Part shown: positions 31,929-41,952 of the stretch, in pieces
Layout: each line of letters opens with the position of its first letter
How positions within the stretch are numbered: the stretch's first letter is position 1
Source of the DNA: Uranotaenia lowii
Lineage: Eukaryota; Arthropoda; Insecta; Diptera; Culicidae
Direction: 5' to 3'
Length of the DNA stretch: 64,000 nt
NCBI RefSeq assembly: GCF_029784155.1
Contig: NC_073693.1
Coordinates: forward strand, 188,094,127 to 188,158,126
The notes under the pieces: model-generated
The model's input: the letters and a program-made list of their open reading frames with translations, nothing else
What the model was told of the DNA's origin: nothing
Database searches by the model: none
Translations under genes and position numbers: made by a program

Positions 31929-32985
31929 CACCCAAAATTCAGCCTCTGCGCCAATGGCGTGTAGTCAATTACATAGCATCATTGGTACAAGAAGATAACG
32001 CGATCGGTGCTGATTCGATTTGCTCCCACCGGCATTAATCTCCCAAGTTAACCGAATTGCGTATGTCTGAAAGAAACAAAATAAAAACGCTTTCACGTCC
32101 CTCCCTATCGCATCACAAGACGAAGAAGGATGGAAATAAATACCGGCCAACACCAGGCAGCCAGCGAACCGAGCACTGTGCATGTGAATGTAGCAAAAGC
32201 AACAACAAAAACATCCTTCTAATTCAAACCCTTCAATCCACCGGCAAACAACCACGGCCGAGCTGTGCGTGTGTATGCAGTAAAAGCAACAAAAAAAAAA
32301 CATTCCTTCAATTCAATTCGCCGGCAAACAACCACGGCTAAGCTGTGCGTGTGTATGTAGCAAAAGCAACAAGAATATATTCCTTCAATTCACCGGCAAA
32401 CAAGCACCGGCCAAGCTGCCCGGCTTTAGCAGCTGTGTATATGTAGCGTGTGTATGTAATAGCAGGCAGTAAGCAAAGCACAGTTCTCATTCAATGGGTT
32501 TCCCGTTTCCTCCACTCCCGTTCCCTTTCCATCGCAAGACAAATGAATACCTTGAAAGGAGGCCAAACGCCGGGAAGCCACTGTCGTAGTCGTGCGTTTC
32601 TTTTGTGATTGATCGGTGGCAGAATGCCTATGACAAATATCCCTCTTCCTGCATGAAGCTCAAATAGTACACTGGTTAAGATGTCGGTCTGGCAAGACCA
32701 TATGGTTGGTGATTTGAGTTCGATTCTCCCTACGGGCGCTGTGGTTTATATTTTTATTTCCTTGTTTCTGGGATGAATTATCCAATAGGAACGAAATCCC
32801 ATAAAATGTTTTTCTTGTTTTGCTTGAATGTAGTGGTCATGCATCATTTTAGTTGGGAGCCGAGTCCTTATGCCAGTTACGGTTTTTCAAACATATCATC
32901 TTCGGCACAGTGCACATTTCAGCGCATTATCGGCACAGAGATGTGCTAAATAGGCATTGGATTTTTGCAACCTCTTCTTTAGGTG
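31929..32985 (+). mobile_element. 1-kb repeat family 'CACCCA', copy B (1057 bp)
   Basis: Same head and tail as copy A (CACCCAAAATTCAGCCTC to CTTCTTTAGGTG), the same orientation, and exactly the length of copy C. The internal direct modules (AAGCAACAACAAAAACATCC, GGCAAACAACCACGGC, GCTGTGCGTGTGTATG) number one to two more than in copy A. The tRNA-like core is at about 32665-32742. Both strands carry 90-120 codon open frames with cysteine-rich translations (CCCFCYIHTHS-like on the minus strand). Confidence 0.88.
32665..32742 (+). repeat. tRNA-like core of repeat copy B
   Basis: TAGTACACTGGTTAAGATG, then GGTCTGGCAAGACC, a good anticodon-arm hairpin, and GAGTTCGATTCTCCC. An extra ATGGTTGG sits before the T arm, as a variable loop would. 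It is better preserved than in copy A. Confidence 0.5.
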
Positions 32986-33579
32986 TAGACTAACATATTG
33001 ACTGTTCCAAGAATTATAAGCACACTTTTTCTAATTCGTTTATTTGAAACGGTTCAATCCTGTAGGTTCAAGGAGCCATGGGCCTTTTTTGTATTGTTTA
33101 CATTTTTTTTGTTATTCAACTAGGGTTAGTAATAGATAGAGAGGAAGATTACAGAATAAGATCGATAGATTTAAAGAATGAGTAGAGTTCGGAATAGTAA
33201 GTTAAGTCCAACGCAGTTAACACGTCTCTTACGGGTACATACACACTTAGTATTTTCTCCTGTGGTCGGGACGACTCTCTCCTGTATTTTCAACAGCTGA
33301 AAAATCAGGACAGAAAAAAAACTCAGGGAAACAACTGTCATACGCATCTGTAAGTTCGAAAGAATATTCTTCTGTAAATTGCAAAGAGCTTGGTAAAATT
33401 CCTGATAGCTCGAAACGGACTTCTCTTGTGATTTGCAGTGAACTCCATCCTACCCAATAATTCTTTTTATTTTTAATATAATTCCCAATCTATGTAAAAA
33501 AGAACACAATTGATGATCTATATTAAATTTATTTTCCAATATTTCTGGAAATGTCTTTCTTTCCAAAGTGGACACATTT
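32986..33579. other. Non-coding stretch, probably the 3' side of the minus-strand LINE
   Basis: From about 33030 it contains CGTTTATTTGAAACGG and CAAGGAGCCATGGGCC followed by T-rich sequence. Read on the minus strand this would be the 3' UTR of the LINE at 33580-35730. The exact 3' end could not be set. Confidence 0.4.
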
Positions 33580-35730
33580 TCACAATGTATTTTGCTTGTA
33601 AGTTTTGCTCAAGTATCTTCCGAAATTGGCAATCACCAATGTGTTCATGACCTCACACCTGATGAGGAACCGAAGAGATAAAGAGAAAACCCGAAATTTT
33701 AGTGGGAGTACCCCTGCCAAAACCTCAAGACTCATGGTATGCGTTGAGGGCATAAAACCCATCACTATTCGGAGACAACGATCTTGAATACGTTCGAGCT
33801 TAATGAGATGTGTTTTGGCAGCTGAATGGAAACAGAAGCTAAAGTACTCAATCACTGAGAGAATGGTTGTTCGATACAACTTGATCAGATCTTCCGGATG
33901 GGCTCCCCACCAGGTGCCGGTAATTGAACGGAGAAAATTTATCCTTTTCTGGCATTTTCCTTACAGATACTCAATATGGATTCTCACAATTGGAATCAAA
34001 CCAAAACCCAAGATTCTTAAAACACCTCGATTGAGAGATCGTTCTGCCTAAGAGTTGGAGCTTTGATTGTGCTTGGGCTTGGGTCTGTGTTTTTTAGAAA
34101 AAAAAACCACCAGCTCTGTTTTCTCTGGAGAGAACTCGATCCAAAGCCCAGGATGACAATCTGTTTAAAGTTTCTCGCAAAGACCCGTGCAGATGCGACT
34201 TTGTAGATCCTGTTACAGAAACAACGCCGTCATCTGAAAGTTGTCTTAGAGTGCAGCCTTCAGAAAGACAACTGTCGATGTCACTTACGTAGAAGTTATA
34301 CAAAAGAGGACTCAAACATGAACCCTGAGGTAGACCCATGTATAAAACCTTTTTATTGCTATATTTCCGTAAGCAAAGTTCAGATGTTTCTCACAAAGTA
34401 AGCTGTATGAGATGTTATTCAAAAAAAGAGGCAGACTTCGGGAATGCAATTTGTCTGACAATATCTCTATTGAGACTGCATCAAAAGCTCCCTTTATGTC
34501 CAGAAACACTGAAGCCATTTCCTCACGTTTTGCATATGCCATTTGTATCTCTGAAGACAGCAAAGCAAGACAATCGTTTGTCCCTCTGCCCCTGCGAAAC
34601 CCAAATTGAATATCTGAAAGCAGGCTGTTTATTTTAATCCACTTGTCCAAGCGAAACAATATCATCTTCTCCATCAATATCCGTATACAAGACAAGATCG
34701 CTATTGGACGATATGAATTGAAATGGGATGCAGGTTTTCCATGCGTTTTGATAGCTATAACTCTCACTTGTCTCCAATCTTCGGGAACAATGTTATGCTT
34801 CAAGAGTTGATTAAATAAATTTAACAAGCGAATTTTCGAAGCATCGGAAGATTTTTCAGCAAGAGCAAGTGAGAATTCAACTATCGAAGAGTTAGAATAG
34901 AATTCACTTCTGAATATTTGATGGCACAGCATGAACAACTTTTTGCACAGGTGCTGAATCAGGACAAATTTTTCATGCAAAGTTGAAGATCCAATAAGCC
35001 TTTTTTTAGCTTTGATCAATTTTTTTTAATTTTTTTTTCTTGGACAAAATATTTCTGAAAATTATCAAGGGTTTCATTTTTTCGAAAAACTTTGAATGCA
35101 TTCGACTTATCCATGTAAAGTTTCGAGCACTGACTATCCCACCATGGGCTAGGAGGTCTTTGGAAAAAAGAGTTTGGGATGGGTTTTGTTTGAGCGCGAA
35201 CAGCACAATCGCAAATCTCATAGATAAGAGTAGAACGACTATCGTCAACTTGTTCTCCCCTGACAGTTTCGTGTAAATTGAAATCTCGCAGGATCAACCT
35301 TGGCTCAGGCAATACTGGGCATAGGTCCTCTAGATGATTTCGATCCAGTGCAACCCTCTGAGGCCAGTACAAACTGACAACGCATAAGTCCTTAGCTCTT
35401 ATAGTTGTATGACAAGCAACAGCTCCAATCCCTCCTGATAAAGGGAGATGGATTCTATAAAAGGAGTGGCGCTTATCGATCCCCAAAAGCACCCCTCCAT
35501 AAGAATCGTTGTGATCCAAACAGATAATGTTAAAATCGTGGAATGAGATGTTAGATTGAGAAGAAAGCCATGTTTCGGAAAGGGCAAACATATCGCAACT
35601 TGTTTGATGAAAAAGAAATTTGAACGGTTCCAGTTCAGGGATTAGACAGCGCAATTCCACTGCAGAACAGTGATATCTCCGACCTCTCGGCATTAATAAG
35701 CCATCGAGAGAGATAAACACTGAAAGAATG
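33580..35730 (-). pseudogene. Decayed I-type LINE (endonuclease and RT remnants)
   Basis: On the minus strand, in order: endonuclease remnants at 35720-35016 ('DMFALSETWLSS', 'VSLYWPQRV', 'LILRDFNLHE', where the usual GDFN has become RDFN), RT fingers and palm at 35019-34312 ('HFNSYRPIAILSCI', 'IQFGFRRGRGTND', 'VFLDIKGAFDAV'), RT core at 34339-34094 ('MGLPQGSCLSPLLYNFYVSD', 'LSDDGVV' in place of YADD), and the post-RT region at 33879-33580 ('VIEYFSFCF', 'LERIQDRCLRIVMG'). Frames change between each block and an internal A/T-rich patch joins endonuclease to RT. The WWGAHP-type thumb and IQDRCLR string suggest the I group. It is not functional. Confidence 0.82.
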
Positions 35731-36113
35731 GGCCAAGTTTATATCAATTGCTGAAGGAGGGACGGTCTTTACCATGGGATGCATGATTGAGACAATGCTT
35801 CTGAGGGAGTCAGAAACATTGAAATATCCTGAAATACCATTTATGATATCAGTTAATGTATTTTTTTGTGTGTAAATAATGAAGAATAAGAACTGCAGAA
35901 TAGGCCCAACAATTCTACTTTGAATTTCATAATTCGCTGGAACACCAAAAATTAAATAAGAGAATATACAAAAAAAAATCATTCAAAAAAATCACTTTAA
36001 TGGATAGAAATAAGCGCAAGTTGACAAATGATAAAATATACAACACTTTTGGTGGAGGCTGATTGATGGCTTCGTTTGTACTTACCACCAATTGCTCTGG
36101 TGTAACTTACATA
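35731..36113. other. Upstream side of the decayed LINE, no gene
   Basis: A short minus-strand reading just beyond 35700 continues the LINE endonuclease side in another frame. The rest is AT-rich and featureless. Confidence 0.35.
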
Positions 36114-36115
36114 TA

Positions 36116-37529
36116 CACTGAGGTTTTTTTTTTTACGCGGTATTTCGTCCCGCGTAAAAAAAAACCGCGTTAATTCGAAAATCCGCGTAAAAAAAAACCG
36201 CGTTAATTCGAAAATCCGCGTAAAAAAAAACCGCGTTAATTCGAAAATCCGCGTAAAAAAAAACCTCGTTCATTCGAAAATCCACGTAAAAAAAACCCGA
36301 AGTTCGAAAATCCACGTAAAAAATCCATATTAATTAAAAGCTTCGCGCAAAAAAGCACGTTACTAAAAACGCGTAAGAACCATGATTATTTAAAAATTTG
36401 CGTACAATGAAAGTTTATTTTTAAGATGAAAAACAAAATCAATTAGATTAATAGAATAGTAGAATATAGTGAGGCTTATTTGACAGTGTGGAATTCAGAT
36501 CGTCTCATGTCTCAGGTCTCATGCTCCATGTCTCAGGTCTCATGTTACATGTCTCAGGTCTTAGGTCTCATGTCTCAGGTCTTATGTCTCAGGTCTCATG
36601 TTCCATGTCTCAGGTCTCAGGTCTCATGTCTCATGTCTCATGTCTAATGTCTCAGGTCTCATGTCTCAGGTCTCATGTCTCAGGTCTCATGTCTCATGTC
36701 TCATGTCTCATGTCTCATGTCTCATGTCTCATGTCTCATGTCTCATGTCTCATGTCTCAGGTCTCATGTCTCATGGCTCATGGCTCATGTCTCATGTCTC
36801 ATGTCTAATGTCTCAGGTCTCATGTCTCAGGTCTCATGTCTCAGGTCTCATGTCTCATGTCTCATGTCTCATGTCTCATGTCTCATGTCTCATGTCTCAT
36901 GTCTCATGTCTCATGTCTCAGGTCTCATGTCTCATGGCTCATGTCTCATGTCTCATGTCTCATGTCTCATGTCTCATGTCTCATGTCTCATGTCTCATGT
37001 CTTAGGTCTCATGTCTCATGTCTCAGGTCTCATGTCTTAGGTCTCATGTCTCATGTCTCATGTCTCATGTCTCAGGTCTCATGTCTCAGGACTCATGTCT
37101 TAGGTCTTATGTCTCATGTCTTATGTCTCAGGTCTCATGTCTCATGTCTCAGGTCTCAAGTCTCAGGTCTCATGTCTCATGTTTCGTGTCTCAGATCTCG
37201 AGTCTCATATTTCAGGTCTCAAATCTCAGGTCTCATGTCTCAGGTCTCAGGTCTCAAGTCTCAGGTCTCAGGTCTCAGATCTCATGTATCACGTTCTTAG
37301 TCTCAGAGCTAAGATTTTCCCAACTACAAAAAGATTCTAAGTGTTTTCCTTTGAGAAAGTCTAGAATATTTTCTCTGAAAAACCGCGTTAATTCGAAAAT
37401 CCGCGTAAAAAAAACCGCGTTAATTCGAAAATCCGCGTAAAAAAAACCGCGTTAATTCGAAAATCCGCGTAAAAAAAGCCGCGTAAAAAAAACCGTTTAA
37501 AAAAAATCCGCGTAAAAAAAACCTCAGTG
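36116..37529. mobile_element. TA-flanked MITE carrying a heptanucleotide satellite, 1414 bp
   Basis: TA lies at 36114-36115 and 37530-37531. The terminal inverted repeats are CACTGAGGTTTTTTT..ACGCGG and CCGCGTAAAAAAAACCTCAG. Next to both ends lie ~32-bp direct repeats of CCGCGTTAATTCGAAAATCC (about 4 on the left, 3 on the right, same orientation). The centre, 36505-37310, is a (TCATGTC)n-type array. The Tc1/mariner-like assignment rests on the TA target and the CACTG ends. Confidence 0.85.
36505..37310. repeat. 7-bp satellite (TCATGTC / TCAGGTC)n, ~800 bp
   Basis: Heptamers alternate mainly between CATGTCT and CAGGTCT, with rarer CATGGCT, TAGGTCT, AATGTCT and CAAGTCT variants. Blocks of variants recur in the same order (compare 36590-36780 with 36790-36950), so part of the array is duplicated at a ~175-bp scale. 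Because 7 is not a multiple of 3 and the unit lacks stops, all three forward frames stay open. Confidence 0.95.
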
Positions 37530-37531
37530 TA

Positions 37532-40500
37532 CATATTTTAATTTTCAAACAGTTAAAAATATAGTTTTTGTTTATATTTTCTGTAAGTTGCCTATAAGGT
37601 TTTTTGTTGTTTCAAATATTTTCAAGATCGAACAAATCATTAATCCAAAACAAAAATATTGTAACAGATAAAAAAAGAGAGAATAGAATTTTGATTTCAG
37701 TATCATTACTCAGATTTTGAATTCATTATCAGCCAACATTAATAAATATCTAAGTTATGAAAATAGAAAATTAATAATAACATGAAATTTATTTGTGTGT
37801 GTCCGTTTTAAATTAAAATATCACAATACTATTGATAACATAAAAATCATGTTTACAAACTCGACTGACTCGACTCAACAGACCCACACCAACCATATCG
37901 TCAATACTGTTTCCAGATCATTCACACAAGGATGATTCATATGGAAAGTTATAATCCAGTTTTAGATTTGACAAAAACAAAGTTGATTATTTCTATTGCA
38001 ATTGATTTAGACTCTACATGAAAGAAAGAATTGAATAAACTACCTACACAAGATAACAGATATTTGGTGCCTATGTTTTAATAACTGTTTTGAGAGATTT
38101 TGGCTTCATGAATACAATTATTCCATCAGATTTTGCCTATCTCCTCTAGTTTTGGAGCTATGGCACGTAAAATTTAAAAATTTAGCAATTTTTACTGAAT
38201 TGCAGCTTAATGAAATAATTATCGTATGAAAACTGAAAACTGATTTTAAATCTGTATTTATTATCCTTTTTGTCATGAAGGATCAAGAATTTGCCTAGAT
38301 TTTCTTATTTAAATGATTCAATGCATTAGTTAAATAAAAATGAAATTCGACAATTACTGAAAATTGAATTGAAGATTATAGAACTATTTTATTTCTGACA
38401 TTAAATGAACATTTGAGATTTTTTTTAACATAAATGGTTTTAATCTAAATATTTTTTAGAAGATTGCATAACGTTTGGTTTTCAAAATACAGTAGTTTTT
38501 CGATTTTATCACTGTTCGATTTTTCAATACTCGCTTAATTCACGCTCGATTTGATCACGGTTATTGTTTCGATTTTATCACGTTGTTTTTGGAAATCATT
38601 CAGGAATTATTTGTCATTTTTCCCTTTTTATTTCAAGTTTCGCCAAATTCACGATTTTGCCATTATCACGGTGCAAGGCCGTGCCAAAGGGGGGGGGGGG
38701 GGGGAGGGGGATTTTTTCAAGAAAATTTTCGAAGTCATAGAGAAATAACTTGATCTTAAAAGGTTTTTAAATAAGTGTTAACAAGAGAGTAAGAGAGAAG
38801 AGTGGAAGATCCAATGAAGAATCCATGTACATAATGGTGATCAGAATCAGATTTAAAAAATTATATTCAAGAGTATGAAGAATCTCTAATGATTTAAAAT
38901 TATTTTTTGTAAAACTTATGTCCATTGATTGATGTTCATTCATTGATGATGGACAAAAAAATAAAATAGGTTGAATGTGGCTCTTTAAGACTTTGAAATT
39001 TTGAAAATTTGAAGTTTTCTGCTCTTCTGACTCAAAAGGTTGCCGACCACTGCCCTAGAATCTAATTTTATTTCAGTGAAAAATTTACAGAAGCTTATGT
39101 TTACAAGTGTATCAGTACAATAGATTTGAACCTAATTTTCAGCAGAAACTCTGAAAACAAAAAGTTGTTGACTGAATTTCGGGAGTCCAAAAATACAATT
39201 CTTGACATGCCGTCTAAAGTATTGACCACCTCTATGTTCCTCGTAGGACGTCATTCAGTAAGCGCACAACTCTTCAATATGGTGGTGGCAGGATATTTTA
39301 TCGCTGTCGCCTGACCGGATCGAAAAATAAATTATCAACAATATCAAATTACCACTTTTTAGTGCTGCTGTTGCTGCTGCTGCTTGGCCTAATGCCTTGA
39401 TTTGAGAGAGCAATTTTTGCCTCCCGTTTCACACCGGTTGCCGCTAACTGAGCGACATCGGGCCATCAGCTTTAAGCTAATACAGCCTCTATCGTGGATA
39501 AAAACTGGATAACACGCAAATTAGGGTTACTTATTTCACCCTCGCAAAGCCATAGATCGGCTTACGAGAATCTGGCTACCTCAATTTATCTTGCCTTACT
39601 TTTCGGTATCCACGAGTCAAGTAGCCTGGTTCAAATGGTGCGTTAGGTTGGGAAGGATGAGGCAAAATGCCCCATGAAAGGAAACAATTCAATGATGACA
39701 AAGTAAAACTGCTCGTGTACACATTTCTCGCAACCATCACATTTATGTCGATTAAGGGCTAAGTAGTTACATCAATATTATTGGAAATAAAATAAACGAT
39801 ATTGAATTCATCACGTTTCATTTTTAGTTTAAGACGATTTCAGTAACTTTGCATTCATTGATAACGATGCAGTTCATAACTGCTCCCCCGTTTAGGTTGT
39901 AAAGGCAAAAGCAAAAATTCAATGGAAATCATTTCTGCGCTAATTTGGTTATATCGAAATTGACAATTGCCATCAGTCAAAGAATTGACTGTGCGTAAAG
40001 CCGAAGCCGAAACGGAGAGTGGAAAAGTGAAAAGATAGGTAAAATAAAATAGAATTAAAGGTTTAAACATCTGAAGAACTGTCCGCGTCGCGTGCATTCT
40101 TCCGTAAGTAATAAACATCGGATTACTTTACAATTGACTGTGGCCAATGCATAAAATCCGATTGAGTTCACCGGTAGGTCTTGTCATTTATGTATTTTCT
40201 ATGAGCTAGTATTTTTTTTAATTCAAGCCATCAGTGAAACGGGATCACGTAGTAGCTCTTGTACTAGGAACAGGGACACTAGTTCTTGTATGAATGATTC
40301 AATATGCTGCACAAGTGCTTTTGGATGGCACACAATGTTTAGAGGAGACCAGAATTTCGAAAGAAAGATTTGACAATTTTCGTAGCTTCTAGATAGTGTA
40401 TTGCAATCTGATGTTCATTCCCTATCTTAATCGAGAAATGTATTTAAGAACCTATGCTATAAGACTCTGAATTTTTACCTAGCAGGTTCGATAGAGTTCG

Positions 40501-41058
40501 ATTTTTATAATCCATTTGATTTTAATTGCTTTCTCTTCTCTGCTGCGTAGTGGTGATGTTGAAGATTCTGCATACAAATTTGTTTTGCAAATCTTAAAAA
40601 TAACTTTAATGCGAAAGTCAATCACTTCAACAAAATATTAACTTTACTATCTAGTACCTATATGAAAACAAAACAAAGTTGTTAATTCAATAATTTTCAT
40701 TAAAAATTCATTAAATTAATCCCAAGGAAAATTTTATTATTGAGATTTTGATCAATGAATCAAACATATGTCATCACAAATTTAATGGACCTCATCAAGC
40801 CAAGTCGGCAATTTCATGGTGTTTTGACGGAATATCTGGTAGAGACAACAAAGTAATAACTTAATATGTTTTCAATTTAAAAACTATCTAAGTTTTGAAA
40901 AGAATTTGTCAGTAAATTTTAGTAAATTTTAGCAAATTTTATTTTGCTGTAAACCAGCAAAATTTGGCTGGATTTTGAACCGCTGGCTTTCCAGCAAAAT
41001 TTCCAGCAATTTTGATTGCTGGAAAATCCAGCAAACTAAATTACTGGAAATCCAGCTA
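37532..41058. other. AT-rich stretch with low-complexity tracts; no supported gene
   Basis: Notable items: repeated CGATTTTATCAC strings at 38494-38580, a G-run of about 17 at 38688-38704, a hAT-like right end GGTTGCCGACCACTGCCCTA at about 39039-39058 with no partner, a short CTG/CTT-glutamine-type run (GCTGCTGTTGCTGCTGCTGC) at 39364-39384, a more GC-balanced block at 39370-40110, and clustered inverted CCAGCAAAATT/AATTTTGCTGG strings at 40950-41055. None supports a gene. Confidence 0.4.
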
Positions 41059-41061
41059 TAA

Positions 41062-41885
41062 GGGTATATACGGGCGACAGTATTGGAGAAAAATTGGCCT
41101 CAGCCATAACCTCAAACTTTGATGAGCTGACGGCCTTACCAGTGATGCTAGGTGCGTTACTAAAATCAGTATTTGTTTTTTTTAAACTAATTATAATATT
41201 TCTGAATTGATTAAATTTTTTAACAATAAACAGCTAAGCGTTTGAATTCATTACGGGGCGTCTTTAATAAAATAGATGAAGATAAGCCATCTTCCGCTAA
41301 TGAATTTTCAAGGTGAATTTAAAACATCTGAAATATATTTTCATGTACTGCTCGGTAAAGTAAAAAGAGTTGTTTCCAACTTATAAACGAATGCAAAATC
41401 ATTCACTGCTACAAAAAAAAGTAAATTAATAAAAGCCACGTCTATGTTGACTATGAAAATAATAGCCTGCATGCTCTGATTATTTATAACATTTTCACAT
41501 AATTCGCTACATCGTTTAAGTGTGCGATACAGACAGTTGTTATTCAGTTCAGATAAATATTGCGTTTAATTTCATATTTTAATAGAAATCTAGGGGAAAG
41601 TTGCAAATTCTCAGTACTCATGAAAACGTTTTTCAATAAAAATTCAATTTAAAATATAATCATTTTCCAAATATCAATGCACTTGGCAGCCTTGACCACC
41701 CAAAAAAATCAAAACACGAGCATCTATGTGTCGCTTTTCCACAGGGCGAATTTGTCGATATTCGTACCGCAAAATCGCGTTTATCGTGCGCCCTTCTCAA
41801 AAATTGATTCTGTTCTCCCATGGTTTGAGGTTAGGGCTGAGGCCTCCTGCTAAGGTGGTGTTCGTGTAAAACTGTCAATATATCC
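41062..41885. mobile_element. Harbinger-like MITE, 824 bp
   Basis: Flanked by TAA at 41059-41061 and 41886-41888. The ends are GGGTATATACGGGCGACAGT on the left and, reversed, GGATATATTGACAGT on the right. Inside, GGCCTCAGCCATAACCTC on the left (41096) is almost exactly mirrored at 41822-41844. A three-base TAA target and GG-starting ends fit PIF/Harbinger MITEs. There is no transposase. Confidence 0.6.
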
Positions 41886-41952
41886 TAATATCAATTGGTG
41901 GTTTTAAAAAAAAACTGGATTTTTTTAGGATTCTAAATTATATTTTAATTTA

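Noticed and set aside
30781..32985. LTR retrotransposon formed by copies A and B as long terminal repeats
   Set aside because: Only 197 bp lie between them, there is no TG/CA terminus, primer-binding site or polypurine tract, and the third copy stands alone.
36133..36315. 60-codon minus-strand frame of repeated FFYADFRINAV
   Set aside because: It merely translates the ~32-bp CCGCG/AATTCG direct repeats of a MITE.
36488..37440. Several 74-154 codon overlapping open frames with heptad-like repeats
   Set aside because: They are a by-product of a stop-free 7-bp satellite, which keeps all three forward frames open; no start context, no conservation and no non-repeat sequence.
39039..39058. Complete hAT element ending GGTTGCCGACCACTGCCCTA
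   Set aside because: No left partner with a matching duplication was identified upstream.
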